Source: a virus
Length of the DNA stretch: 35,461 bases
Strand: one strand, 5' to 3'
IMG/VR virus record: IMGVR_UViG_3300035698_028134
Location: 1 to 35,461 of that record
The notes beneath the pieces are model-generated. The model did no database searches. It was not told where the DNA came from and worked only from the letters and a program-made list of their open reading frames with translations. The position numbers were made by a program, and so were the translations under genes. Positions 13,821 to 22,878 of this stretch are shown piece by piece; positions within the stretch are counted from its first letter, which is position 1; each line of letters starts with the position of its first letter.

Positions 13821-16800
13821 TTATCCCATTAACCACCCAATGTCATCATCCTCATCCTCAAATGAGGTTTCTGTAAACAACATAACATTGTCTGCCGCAT
13901 CTTTAGCATTTCTATCAAAAGGAACGCTAGGCTCATCAGAGTTGCTGTAGGCTATGGCATCTATCATACTTCTAAATAAATCTTGAGTTGCCGAGGCATT
14001 TTCATAATCAGTATCCCGTATAAATAAACCAATTGCCAGACTAAGTATTAAGTCATCATTAAATCCCTTCTCTGCTTGAGGTTTTCCACCGATATTTACA
14101 AAGTTTCTTAATTCTGCTAGTGTTTTATCACAATATAATTTAAGAGAACCATCTCTAAGGTTTATACTAAGATTGTTGATTATAAGAGGTCTTGTTTTTT
14201 TATTTGTTTGAAAACCTGGTATATCTTGATTTGTTTTAATTTTATAATCATAAGGCCTAGCAAAAATATCAGCAACTGATTTACAAAAGTGCATTCTTTT
14301 ATAATCCATCTTTCTGTTAAGATCAAGAGTGGTTGCTATTCCATGGTTATTTGCCTCTATTGCCAGATAGGCATAATTATAAATCCTTCCAATTCTATTT
14401 ATTAAAATAGCAAACAGATCGGGGGGGATTTTATCTTGATATACCCCTACCACCTCAAGTTCATCAATATCAATGATATGAAGTGTTGAATAGTCAGTTC
14501 CACTTCCGCTTGCAACATCACCACCTATTATATACTTGTGACCTTTTACAGGTCTCTTAAAAATTTTAAAGGCTGTCTCATGCATCACAAATTCTTCCCC
14601 TGGACCATTTCTAACATCAAAATATACAGCATTCTTTATAATCTCCCTATACTCATCGGTAAGCAGTCTTTGTTCATATTTTCTTATGAGATCACTTTCT
14701 ATGGCTAATCTTTTTGAACCCTCGAATGAAAGGTCGAGTTCCTGAGCAATTGATACAGGGTCATTATGTAATCTTTTACACTCACCATCATACCAGGGGC
14801 TCCAATAATATTTCTCACCATTTATCCTTGTTCTTACCTCCATACCCTCAGATGCAAATGGATTTTGAGTCCAATGAACTTCTGATGTTATAAATTGAGC
14901 CTTTTCTCCGTCTGTCTTTGATTGAACCCATGTTTTGTGATATAGATTACCTGTACCATTAGGCGTTTGATGTCCTAAAACACCATTATATACTACGGAG
15001 TGTGCCCAAAAATCATTTTTATTATTAGGTAAAGAAAAATCATATGTTTCTTTTTCATCAAATTCAATTTTATTTATTTTATTCCATTTTAAATTTTTAT
15101 TTAAAATTTTATTACATATTAAAATATTTTTATCAGATAAATTTTCTTTACATAATTCATATATTCTTAAAAATAATTTTCTACTAATGTGTTTTGTCTT
15201 ATATTCTGTCTTTAAATTTGTTATGCCGTTAACAAAAACTCCATTTTTTTTAAAATAAGAAGTATTATGGCCGCTTTCTTTAATTATATCTTTTATAATA
15301 TTAAGAGAAAATGGGACAATATCATTTGCACTGCTTCTATTTAAATTATATTTTTCTAATATTTTTTTATTATTTTGTTTTCTTTTAAAATTAAACCCCA
15401 CTTTATCATAAAATATTTTAGAGAATTCGGCATTTGCAGAAATTCTAAAATTCAAAGTCTCTTTTTTTACTTTTTTTGTTGGTTTGGTCCATACCTCATA
15501 ATAATCAGTTAAAATCCCAAAATTTAACAATAACATTTTAATTTGTTTTATTAATTTTTTAGAATTCATACCAATACCAATGTATCCTTTATCTTTTCTT
15601 GAATACCCGTCACCATCAAAAATTCCCCTTAAAAGATGTATTATGTTTTCTCTAGACATTTCAAGTAATCTACTTGGTATTTCTTTTTGTTTGGCTTTTT
15701 TTGTAATATCAAATCCTATATATTCTAAAAATTCTATAAAATTTTTTGACCCTATAGAATAATGTAAACCATCATGACAAGAATAGGAAAGGTTATTAGA
15801 AGTTATAGCTTTAGAAACATCATCACCACAAGTTATAGTTACACTCCCACCTATAAAATCACCTTTCTTATTTTTCTTTTTATATACACTTCCCTCTGAA
15901 ATATATAATCCCAAAAGATATGCTATTTCTTTTGTAATTTTTTTAGGAGAAAATTTATTTATAATTTTAGAAGAATTAGTTGGTTTAAAATCTTTAACAT
16001 TATCATTTTTTCCCCACAATTCTTGACCATATTGAATAGATATATAATCATCTTTTTCAAGATCGCCTAATTTATGCCAATCATATTTTCCATTCTTACA
16101 CGCCCATAATTTATGTGTTAATGTACCCTCTATATCTCCATTTGTAGAAAATATTCTTTTTGTTTTGTGATATCCATTATTAAAAAACAATTCACCCTCT
16201 CTACATTTATCTTTTCCTAAAACTTTATATTTTCCTATTTCATATCCTCCTTTTTTTTCTGGTTTTATAAAATTTTTAATTTGTTTTATTCCATTGTTTG
16301 TAAAGACAAATGTATCTTCTGGAACACATGAAATCATTATACACTTACCTTGGGTCATTGAAAGAGCTGTACCAGCTGCTAACCAAATTGCATCAATATC
16401 TTTTATAAATGCAGTTTCATCAAGAACCAACATTGTTGGAGAATCTCCACGACCAGCATTTGGACTACTTGCTTTTGCTTCAGCATATGAATTATTTGAG
16501 AATTGTATTTTCTTTTGATTTTCTGTTGTTATTTCATCAGGTTGTAGCCACTCAGGCGTATGATGTACAAATTGCTTAACGGTTTCTAAAAACCTAACAG
16601 CACCAGCACCATCATTTGCAATGATAAGCACCTTCTGATCGAAACGGAACATTATAGTCCATGCGACATAACCAGCTGTAATTACACTTAATCCAGTATT
16701 ATGAGTTAATAACCCATTTATAAGAAAATTTTCATTTTTTTCTACCGATATGTCATAACATTTTCTTTTAATGGTTTTTTCTATTTTTTTAATAACTGAA

Positions 16801-17939
16801 TTATTTTTTACATTATGTTTATGATTATCGCATATCTCATGATGTTCCTCGGTTATTTTTTGAAATATCCCTATTTGTTTAATAAATTTAGATACGCTTT
16901 TTGAATGTGTTATTCTTAATTTAAAAAACCTATTCTTTTGCAATTTCATATTCTTTACCTCATAAATATTGCATTTAATTCCGAAATTTTTAAGAATAAA
17001 TTTAATTTGTTCAAGAAATTTATTACTTGGAGAGGCTATTCCCAGTTCCATCCTCTTATTTTCATTTTTCTTTAAAATACTAACCCAACCATCACCAGCA
17101 AACATTCTATTTATTAATAAAGAAGAAGAATTTTTATCCCAACTAAATACTTCTTTTGGTAATAATTTATTTTCTGTTTTTTTATTTGCTATATTTTTAC
17201 CCTCACACCATTCCATTAAAGAATTTTTAGTGTTTACCCCATGTTTTTGATGCGGATAATAATCAAATCCATTTAATTTCGGAGATTTTCTTATTTTCAA
17301 TTTAGGAAATAATTTGATTGAACTTTCTTCGAATTCTTCTAAATATTTTATATTATTATTTGTAAATTTAACTTGTTTATTTGTACATCCATCAGTAATT
17401 AAATAAGCTAAAAGTTTAATCTCATCTTGGTTGGCATTAATATTCCCAAATCCTATATTGGTATCTAAAATTTCATCTCCTTTTATTAAATCCTTGGCTT
17501 TTACCCACTCTTTATCTTTTACATAAAAAGGATGGTTTTCACCAACCTCAAAATTTCTTGTATCTTGCAATTTAAATTTTACGCATTGTCGTTCCCCACT
17601 GTACCACGCATCATAAATTGTATCTATTTCATTTTCTTTTGTTTTTAAATTATAAGAAAAAACTTTATCTCCAATCTCAAACTCTTGTATTGTTTTTGGA
17701 CCATCTGGTGTGTCAACATATGTGTCTTCTGGCAAACATTGTCTTGACTTTAGGATTATATTGTTTTGATTTTTGTGAAAACTTTTGATGCTATCCTCCT
17801 GATACGGAAAACATGTCATCGGCATTATCATTCGTTTTTGTGCGTTGAATACATGACCATATGTGTTTAAAAAATAAACTGGGTCTACTGCACACCTTAA
17901 CCATTCTTCTTGCTGTTTTGCTAAACTAATATCAACCAT
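13821..17939 (-). CDS. Terminase large subunit (T4 gp17-like) with two inteins
   Basis: A 1372-residue precursor; about 571 residues after splicing. The ATPase domain has a Walker A-like loop rebuilt as ILKSRQ-TGLSVI (lysine before SRQ rather than GKT, a form seen in other phage terminases), Walker B MLVLDETAFI (about 503-512) and coupling motif MIS-TPNGTG. The RNase H-fold nuclease has D1141 (IGGDVASGSGTDYS), E1195 (LAIEANNHG) and D1295/D1296 (FNDDLILSLAIG). It pumps DNA into the prohead through the portal and cuts concatemers. Its ATG shares one base with the preceding stop (TAATG), so translation is probably coupled. No small terminase is seen here. Confidence 0.95.
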   Translation of the reverse strand: MVDISLAKQQEEWLRCAVDPVYFLNTYGHVFNAQKRMIMPMTCFPYQEDSIKSFHKNQNNIILKSRQCLPEDTYVDTPDGPKTIQEFEIGDKVFSYNLKTKENEIDTIYDAWYSGERQCVKFKLQDTRNFEVGENHPFYVKDKEWVKAKDLIKGDEILDTNIGFGNINANQDEIKLLAYLITDGCTNKQVKFTNNNIKYLEEFEESSIKLFPKLKIRKSPKLNGFDYYPHQKHGVNTKNSLMEWCEGKNIANKKTENKLLPKEVFSWDKNSSSLLINRMFAGDGWVSILKKNENKRMELGIASPSNKFLEQIKFILKNFGIKCNIYEVKNMKLQKNRFFKLRITHSKSVSKFIKQIGIFQKITEEHHEICDNHKHNVKNNSVIKKIEKTIKRKCYDISVEKNENFLINGLLTHNTGLSVITAGYVAWTIMFRFDQKVLIIANDGAGAVRFLETVKQFVHHTPEWLQPDEITTENQKKIQFSNNSYAEAKASSPNAGRGDSPTMLVLDETAFIKDIDAIWLAAGTALSMTQGKCIMISCVPEDTFVFTNNGIKQIKNFIKPEKKGGYEIGKYKVLGKDKCREGELFFNNGYHKTKRIFSTNGDIEGTLTHKLWACKNGKYDWHKLGDLEKDDYISIQYGQELWGKNDNVKDFKPTNSSKIINKFSPKKITKEIAYLLGLYISEGSVYKKKNKKGDFIGGSVTITCGDDVSKAITSNNLSYSCHDGLHYSIGSKNFIEFLEYIGFDITKKAKQKEIPSRLLEMSRENIIHLLRGIFDGDGYSRKDKGYIGIGMNSKKLIKQIKMLLLNFGILTDYYEVWTKPTKKVKKETLNFRISANAEFSKIFYDKVGFNFKRKQNNKKILEKYNLNRSSANDIVPFSLNIIKDIIKESGHNTSYFKKNGVFVNGITNLKTEYKTKHISRKLFLRIYELCKENLSDKNILICNKILNKNLKWNKINKIEFDEKETYDFSLPNNKNDFWAHSVVYNGVLGHQTPNGTGNLYHKTWVQSKTDGEKAQFITSEVHWTQNPFASEGMEVRTRINGEKYYWSPWYDGECKRLHNDPVSIAQELDLSFEGSKRLAIESDLIRKYEQRLLTDEYREIIKNAVYFDVRNGPGEEFVMHETAFKIFKRPVKGHKYIIGGDVASGSGTDYSTLHIIDIDELEVVGVYQDKIPPDLFAILINRIGRIYNYAYLAIEANNHGIATTLDLNRKMDYKRMHFCKSVADIFARPYDYKIKTNQDIPGFQTNKKTRPLIINNLSINLRDGSLKLYCDKTLAELRNFVNIGGKPQAEKGFNDDLILSLAIGLFIRDTDYENASATQDLFRSMIDAIAYSNSDEPSVPFDRNAKDAADNVMLFTETSFEDEDDDIGWLMG
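14967..16328 (-). other. Terminase intein 2 (LAGLIDADG, 454 aa)
   Basis: Residues 538-991, inserted in the ATPase coupling motif between KCIMIS and TPNGTGN. It starts CVPEDTFVFTNNG and ends GVLGHQ, so the terminal residue is Gln rather than Asn, with +1 Thr. LAGLIDADG helices are YLLGLYISEGS and LLRGIFDGDGYS. A block F-like stretch is ETYDFSLPNNKNDFWA. C-terminal Gln is a known, less common intein variant. Confidence 0.92.
16698..17738 (-). other. Terminase intein 1 (LAGLIDADG, 347 aa)
   Basis: Residues 68-414, inserted in the ATP-binding loop between ILKSRQ and TGLSVI. It starts CLPEDTYVDTPDG and ends LLTHN, with +1 Thr. LAGLIDADG-like helices are LLAYLITDGCT and LINRMFAGDGWVS. Block B is FEVGENHPFYV and block F is CYDISVEKNENFLI. 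All splice-junction residues are canonical. Confidence 0.95.
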
Positions 17940-18256
17940 TATATTCCTACATAAACTATAGCATCTACATCAACATCTTCAACTATCCTGTAATTATCAG
18001 AAACATAAATCACATTTGTTACAGCATTTTTAACAGTTAATTGATATGTTCCATAAGTATCCGCAGACCAATTTGCTGTAAAAATACCGTAAGTAGCATC
18101 TTGTAATTCATAAGTAACAGTAGTCCCCGTGGTAACTTCACCATCAAGAGTAACTATTGTTCCCGCACTAAAATTTGGGGCTAATACTGGGTTATTAAGT
18201 CTATCAACAGATGTAATAGTTTCATAAATAGTTTGACCTGTATCTAATGTTGTCAT
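17939..18256 (-). CDS. Small virion-like beta-sandwich protein, unknown
   Basis: A 105-residue protein rich in Thr, Val and Tyr, with no signal peptide or membrane segment. The alternating hydrophobic pattern (GTTVTYELQDATYGIFTANW, then GTYQLTVKN) suggests an immunoglobulin-like or BppU-like beta-sandwich, as in many phage baseplate and fibre accessories. It precedes the terminase gene with a one-base stop/start overlap (TAATG) and has its own motif copy 12 bases upstream of the ATG. I do not recognise a family; a structural role is inferred from composition and neighbours. Confidence 0.6.
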   Translation of the reverse strand: MTTLDTGQTIYETITSVDRLNNPVLAPNFSAGTIVTLDGEVTTGTTVTYELQDATYGIFTANWSADTYGTYQLTVKNAVTNVIYVSDNYRIVEDVDVDAIVYVGI

Positions 18257-18268
18257 GCTTATATTTTC

Positions 18269-18278
18269 TTATAAATAT
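18269..18278 (-). promoter_or_regulatory. Late-promoter-like motif
   Basis: Coding strand ATATTTATAA, 12 bases before the ATG of the 105-residue protein. It overlaps the stop codon of the phospholipase gene. Confidence 0.6.
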
Positions 18279-19210
18279 TTAAAATTTTTTAAACCTTGAT
18301 CAAACTTGTTTATCCTGACTTTAACAGAAGTATCTTCTCTCTCTGCATATTCATATCCCTCATTCCACCATTTTAGCATTTGCGCTTTGTCAAATTTCAT
18401 TGCCTCTTCAATATTTGGAGTAAGATTATGTGGTGTATAACGAATTCTTAATTTAACATCTTTTATGGTTGCATTTAACACAGGAAGATTAATATTATAG
18501 TCAGATACTTGTCTATCCATCATCTCCAATGTCCTTAAGGCAACTCCCAACATTCCTTTTTTTGGTTTCCATGGTACCATTTCATTATTCTCTGGCCTCA
18601 ATACAATCACATCAATCTCATCTGCACCATCATCTATGGCCTGTTGAATTGGTACATGTTGAAGCACACCCCCATCTAGATAAAAATCTCCACCTATCTC
18701 AACCAACCCACATGCAACTGGAACACTTGTTGATGCCCATGTATATTTTAAATACTCTTCATATGATAAATCTAAATTACTTCCATATTCTGATCTACCA
18801 AGTGAGTAGTTCGAAATGCAAGGGGTTAATTTTTTCCCAGCTTTTATTAAAAGATCATATTCTTTTTCAGTAAACATCTCTTGTAATCTTTTATGCAGAT
18901 TTCCAGTTTCTCCAATAGAATTTTTGTTAAGAATTAATCTTTTAATCACATTTAACAACTTTATATTACCTTTTTTATTAAATGGATTTACAGACCATAT
19001 TGCATCATTGTCCAATTCTGTATATCCTTTTTTCAACTTCTCCATTTCATGAAGAGCTGTCAAAGTTATTACCATGGAACCTGTGCTAGTTCCATAATAA
19101 GAGTCCCAATCATAACCTTGCTCTTCTACCTTGTATTGAAGGAATCCTCCAGCCCAGGCTCCCTTGGACCCTCCGCCACTTACTACTAATGATCTTTTAA
19201 TATTTTTCAT
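18269..19210 (-). CDS. Patatin-like phospholipase
   Basis: A 313-residue protein with all patatin landmarks: oxyanion loop SGGGSKGAW (11-19), nucleophile elbow GTSTGS with S42, and catalytic Asp in YLDGGVLQHVP (D179). The Ser-Asp dyad is therefore intact and lipid acyl hydrolase activity is likely. There is no signal peptide. It lies between a virion-like protein and the terminase unit, with a 15-bp gap from the upstream gene. It could act on host membranes, for example in lysis or envelope modification, or be carried in the particle; sequence cannot decide. Bacterial and jumbo-phage patatin homologues are known, so acquisition from a bacterium is plausible. Confidence 0.9.
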   Translation of the reverse strand: MKNIKRSLVVSGGGSKGAWAGGFLQYKVEEQGYDWDSYYGTSTGSMVITLTALHEMEKLKKGYTELDNDAIWSVNPFNKKGNIKLLNVIKRLILNKNSIGETGNLHKRLQEMFTEKEYDLLIKAGKKLTPCISNYSLGRSEYGSNLDLSYEEYLKYTWASTSVPVACGLVEIGGDFYLDGGVLQHVPIQQAIDDGADEIDVIVLRPENNEMVPWKPKKGMLGVALRTLEMMDRQVSDYNINLPVLNATIKDVKLRIRYTPHNLTPNIEEAMKFDKAQMLKWWNEGYEYAEREDTSVKVRINKFDQGLKNFKYL

Positions 19211-19225
19211 TTTTTTTCATTATTT

Positions 19226-19849
19226 TTATTCAATTATTCCAATGTGTTTTGTTTCATCAGCAATTTCTTTACTATATTTAATATTTGCTATTTTAGTGTT
19301 AGCATACTGAGTCACCACTATATTATTACTAGTGGGATAATCAGTATCGGTAAATGGATTTGAGCCACCATCAGCACTTATTAAAACCCAATCATTACCA
19401 AAAGCACCACCTTTAATATAAACAGTAAATTCACCATCAGTTGTTCTGGTTATTTTAAATGAATACCAAGTTTCATTAGATATATAACCATTGGCACTCA
19501 ACATTGGTGTTCCAACACTAGAACCAGTTTTTCGCATCCAAACCTCATTGTTTGCACCAACATAAAGTAGAAAACTACTATTTAAAAGTCCAGATAATAC
19601 ACCATCAGAAATAAATGCAAAATATAATCTGGTAGATAATGAATAATTATAAAAATCAAATTCCCATGTACCATAAGCAAGATTGATTGGGGTTGAAACA
19701 TGACCACTAGAATCACATTGTAAATATTGTGAATCATTATTTAAACCCCCATTATCACCATAACTCCATGCACCACTTTGTTCTGTAAAATTATCACCTT
19801 TCAATGGTACATTATAATATACATCGCTATTTTGTAATCTTATATTCAT
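19226..19849 (-). CDS. Jelly-roll (LamG/concanavalin-like) virion protein
   Basis: A 207-residue protein. The order of aromatic beta-strands (YGTWEFDFYNYS, LYFAFISDG, NEVWMRKTG, TWYSFKITRTTDGEFTVYIK) is typical of LamG/concanavalin-like sugar- or ligand-binding jelly rolls. No signal peptide. Only three bases separate it from the upstream 465-residue gene, so they are co-transcribed. Such domains in phages usually sit in fibres, baseplate decorations or capsid decorations. The specific role is unknown. Confidence 0.6.
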   Translation of the reverse strand: MNIRLQNSDVYYNVPLKGDNFTEQSGAWSYGDNGGLNNDSQYLQCDSSGHVSTPINLAYGTWEFDFYNYSLSTRLYFAFISDGVLSGLLNSSFLLYVGANNEVWMRKTGSSVGTPMLSANGYISNETWYSFKITRTTDGEFTVYIKGGAFGNDWVLISADGGSNPFTDTDYPTSNNIVVTQYANTKIANIKYSKEIADETKHIGIIE

Positions 19850-19852
19850 AAT

Positions 19853-21250
19853 TTATTCATATATTACTGTAATATTAGCAGCCCCTGTTGTCACAACATA
19901 TAATCCAACACTGAAATCCAACCCAAATTCAAGAGTTGATACTGCAAGGTCAATATCTGCTATTAATGTTCCTCCAGCATCTATGCCATCATATATTTTA
20001 CAATTACCAGCTGTGTCGAGCACTACAAGTCTATGCAATGTTCCTGCACCATATTTAAGAACGCCTGCTGTACTTCCCTCAAGATATTTATACGCTGTTG
20101 CTGTGAATAATTCCCCCATCCTAAATATAGATGTATTCAATAATTCTATTCCACTATTTGCAACTGAACCTGCATTATTGTTTTCTAATCGTATTGGTAA
20201 TTCTAATGTTTTCGTAAGACTTGATGTTGTAATTGTTATATTGTGAAGTAATTTGTTGGAAAGATAATATCTAACACCAGCTGTTGCATATTCTATCTGT
20301 ATTTGATTGAAATTTAAACCAGGTGTAACATTCTTACCATATTCTCCATTAAACGAACCAGTTTCAACAATTGTATCAACTCCATCTTTTCTAACACCAA
20401 CACCAAAGGTTACTCCAGAAAATTGAAAGAAAAATCCATTATCATCATCATAAGCACCAATTCTTCTTAGATTATCTGCTATTGGGGCAGTTGTTATTCG
20501 TGATACACCTCTAAATATATTGGCAGAACCTGGCACAAATCTCGCTCTTCTAACACTATCCAATTGTGCTGTTCCATTGGCATCTGTTGATGTTTTTAAT
20601 AATGCATCACCATCAAAAGTTACAGAACCACCATTTGTAAGTCCAGTTAACCAAAAATTTGTATCATAATAAGAATTATTAAATGTTGTTCCAACCAACC
20701 TATATACTGGGGTTGTAGATAGTTCACCCTGTCTACTTATAACTGCGTGTCTATCATTTTGATCAGTTATATGACATTCAGATTTTAACCTTCCATCATC
20801 AGATAAACTGCGAGGGAGTACTTCAACCATAGGACACAATGCCATCTGTGATCTAAAATATGTTGTTGCTGATATACCATCATTACAAACTCTAGCTCTT
20901 ACATAACTATTTAAAGCCTGTGTAGTCCATCCATTACCACCAAATGACTCTATATAGTTATATTCGTCTGTGAGGTCCCAATTTGTACCATCGGGGGACT
21001 GATCAATGTATACTGTACAGTTTTGATCTGCCTTCAATGAAAATTGTAATCCAACAACCCCAAGTGTTGAGGTTGATGTGCCAGACCATGTACCACCAGA
21101 CAAAATATTGGCTGTTGAACTATTGTTAGCATCTGCGATTACATTTTGTTGTGAGTATACACCAAGGTTATAATTACCTTCAATATCAGTAATAGTGTTA
21201 ATTGTATTGCCAGATGTGTCTCTGAGAACTGTTGTTGGAAAATAACTCAT
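19853..21250 (-). CDS. Large beta-rich virion/tail protein
   Basis: A 465-residue protein with an N-terminal domain of phage type (QFSLKADQNCTVYIDQSPDG, then WTTQALNSYVRARVCNDG) that resembles host-interaction or baseplate beta domains, followed by a middle jelly-roll-like region (FFFQFSGVTFGVGVRKDG, GVRYYLSNKLLHNI) and a C-terminal strand-rich segment (KYGAGTLHRLVVLDTAGN). No enzymatic motif. A motif copy lies 12 bases upstream of the ATG. It is probably part of the adsorption apparatus; I do not recognise a named family. Confidence 0.65.
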   Translation of the reverse strand: MSYFPTTVLRDTSGNTINTITDIEGNYNLGVYSQQNVIADANNSSTANILSGGTWSGTSTSTLGVVGLQFSLKADQNCTVYIDQSPDGTNWDLTDEYNYIESFGGNGWTTQALNSYVRARVCNDGISATTYFRSQMALCPMVEVLPRSLSDDGRLKSECHITDQNDRHAVISRQGELSTTPVYRLVGTTFNNSYYDTNFWLTGLTNGGSVTFDGDALLKTSTDANGTAQLDSVRRARFVPGSANIFRGVSRITTAPIADNLRRIGAYDDDNGFFFQFSGVTFGVGVRKDGVDTIVETGSFNGEYGKNVTPGLNFNQIQIEYATAGVRYYLSNKLLHNITITTSSLTKTLELPIRLENNNAGSVANSGIELLNTSIFRMGELFTATAYKYLEGSTAGVLKYGAGTLHRLVVLDTAGNCKIYDGIDAGGTLIADIDLAVSTLEFGLDFSVGLYVVTTGAANITVIYE

Positions 21251-21262
21251 AATTTCTTTTAT

Positions 21263-21272
21263 TTATAAATAT
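21263..21272 (-). promoter_or_regulatory. Late-promoter-like motif
   Basis: Coding strand ATATTTATAA, 12 bases before the ATG of the 465-residue virion protein, in a 30-bp intergenic gap. Confidence 0.6.
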
Positions 21273-21280
21273 TATATTTT

Positions 21281-22549
21281 TTATTTTATATACCAATCAC
21301 TCACACCATCTGAAAATACAGAAATTGAACTTCCACTGTAAAATCTTGTTGAATCAGTGGTAAACTCAAAATTATCACCACCACTAGGTGCAACATAAAC
21401 AGGGTTTGTATCATCTTTAATTTTTATTAAATAATCCACACCACTATAATCAGCTGCCGTTGGTAAGGTTGCTGTAACACCAGATATTGATGCATCAACT
21501 ATTACATAATACATTGTACTGTCAATGGTTGTATCACCAGTTACTGTTGTAACCGCTTTACTTTGATTGCCCATTGCCGCTGTTGAAAATGGTAACCTAA
21601 TTATAACAGAACCATTATATTCATAAGCGTAATTTGCACCAATATATTTATCACCAATTGACATTCCAGAATATGACCCACCATACGTATCACCAGTCCA
21701 ATTTCCATCAGTTGTGATATTATCAATCACATCAAAATCTACAATATATTTTCCAATAACTTGTGTTGTTGCAGTTAATTGACCATCACTGGTAACTTCA
21801 ACCATTCTTGTAATTCCTGTGGTTCCTGATAATAAATTAACAAAAATATTATCATTAAATGTTACAACAGTTTCTACATCAACCTGATAACTGCTGAAAT
21901 CTATCATTGTGGTTGCACTATTCTTGATTGAACCCGTTAAATATAAGTCAGCCCAATTTAACGAACTGCTACCTAAATTATATACATTATCATTTATTGG
22001 TAAAACAGTATGGGTTGAAAACGTGGCGCTGTTACCTAGCCAAATCCAATCATTACTTACAATCCCACCTAATACTGAACCATCGTAATATATACCAGTA
22101 GAACTATCACCTATTCCATAATTAACATCATTTGTAGCGCCACTTATTGTTGAAATAAATCTTTCGCCACTAATTGTTGTTGCAGAAATAATAGGGGCAT
22201 TAAATTGTCCTATCATTGTATCACCAGTGATATTTACATATCTACCATCATTACCTGATTGAGTTGTAAATATACTGCTCAAATCGGTTGAACCCGAGAT
22301 AATTGTTGTTGCAGATATTGTTGTTGCCAAAATAGGTCCTGTCAATGTTCCTCCACTTAATCCCAAATAGGATTCACTTCCAATTTCAAATACATTTGAG
22401 CCGTCGTATGACCAAAGTTTTTTATCTGTTGTATTTAATGCAAATTCACCTTGTCGAATGAAGGTTGACTCGTTTCCTGTTGTTCCTGTTGGAATTCTAC
22501 CACCTACAGCAGTTTTTTTAGGGATTATTCGTACTGGTTTTGTGCTCAT
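21281..22549 (-). CDS. Tail fibre-like protein
   Basis: A 422-residue protein. The N-terminal segment (FIRQGEFALNTTDKKLWSYD) is the common phage fibre 'receives-input' type sequence, followed by modules LGLSGGTLTGPI and SATTIISGSTDLSSIFTT. The latter is shared with the fibre at 28238-29722 (SADTIISGSTNLYDIF). The C-terminus is Ser/Gly/Asp-rich with FYSGSSISVFSDGVSDWYIK. Probable trimeric fibre or fibre adaptor. The 69-base leader after the motif copy at 22619-22628 contains two small hairpins. Confidence 0.72.
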   Translation of the reverse strand: MSTKPVRIIPKKTAVGGRIPTGTTGNESTFIRQGEFALNTTDKKLWSYDGSNVFEIGSESYLGLSGGTLTGPILATTISATTIISGSTDLSSIFTTQSGNDGRYVNITGDTMIGQFNAPIISATTISGERFISTISGATNDVNYGIGDSSTGIYYDGSVLGGIVSNDWIWLGNSATFSTHTVLPINDNVYNLGSSSLNWADLYLTGSIKNSATTMIDFSSYQVDVETVVTFNDNIFVNLLSGTTGITRMVEVTSDGQLTATTQVIGKYIVDFDVIDNITTDGNWTGDTYGGSYSGMSIGDKYIGANYAYEYNGSVIIRLPFSTAAMGNQSKAVTTVTGDTTIDSTMYYVIVDASISGVTATLPTAADYSGVDYLIKIKDDTNPVYVAPSGGDNFEFTTDSTRFYSGSSISVFSDGVSDWYIK

Positions 22550-22618
22550 AATATCTTGAAATTATTGAATTTCTATGTTTGATCTACAAAGATCATAATA
22601 TAAAAACTATAGAGTTTT

Positions 22619-22628
22619 TTATAAATAG
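22619..22628 (-). promoter_or_regulatory. Late-promoter-like motif
   Basis: Coding strand CTATTTATAA, an exact copy of the consensus, 69 bases before the ATG of the fibre-like gene. This leader is longer than elsewhere and holds AAAACT/AGTTTT and GATCT-type small inverted repeats. Confidence 0.6.
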
Positions 22629-22678
22629 AAAAAAGAAAGATAAATTAATTGATAATCTGAATATTTTACGATTTATTC

Positions 22679-22717
22679 CCAATAAAGCCAACGGCTAAAA
22701 AACGTTGGCTTTATTGG
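22679..22717. terminator. Perfect 15-bp inverted repeat, probable bidirectional terminator
   Basis: CCAATAAAGCCAACG and its exact complement CGTTGGCTTTATTGG enclose a 9-base loop. The T-tracts after the stem are weak on both sides (TTTATAA on the plus strand), so termination is inferred. It lies between the fibre gene promoter and the endonuclease 3' end, where both transcription directions could meet. Confidence 0.6.
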
Positions 22718-22743
22718 TTTATAATACAAAAATATAAATGATA

Positions 22744-22878
22744 ATGACAAAAACAGTAGTTGTTGAACCTTTTGTCAATTTGAGCCGTAAAACCACTGTA
22801 TTTATATTAGGGATAGCCGACTTATTTAGAGATGTTTTGAGCCGCTATGTGGATTTTTTCACCTTATTTAATACTTAA
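22744..22878 (+). CDS. Possible 44-residue small protein
   Basis: An ATG at 22744 opens a 44-codon frame ending in TAA at 22878, overlapping the endonuclease 3' end on the other strand by 15 bases. The translation contains a hydrophobic stretch TTVFILGIADLFRDVL and ends DFFTLFNT. The DNA is less AT-skewed than nearby spacers and the upstream sequence has GTTTATAATAC. There is no family match I can name and no supporting ribosome-binding signal. It could be chance. Confidence 0.3.
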   Translation: MTKTVVVEPFVNLSRKTTVFILGIADLFRDVLSRYVDFFTLFNT

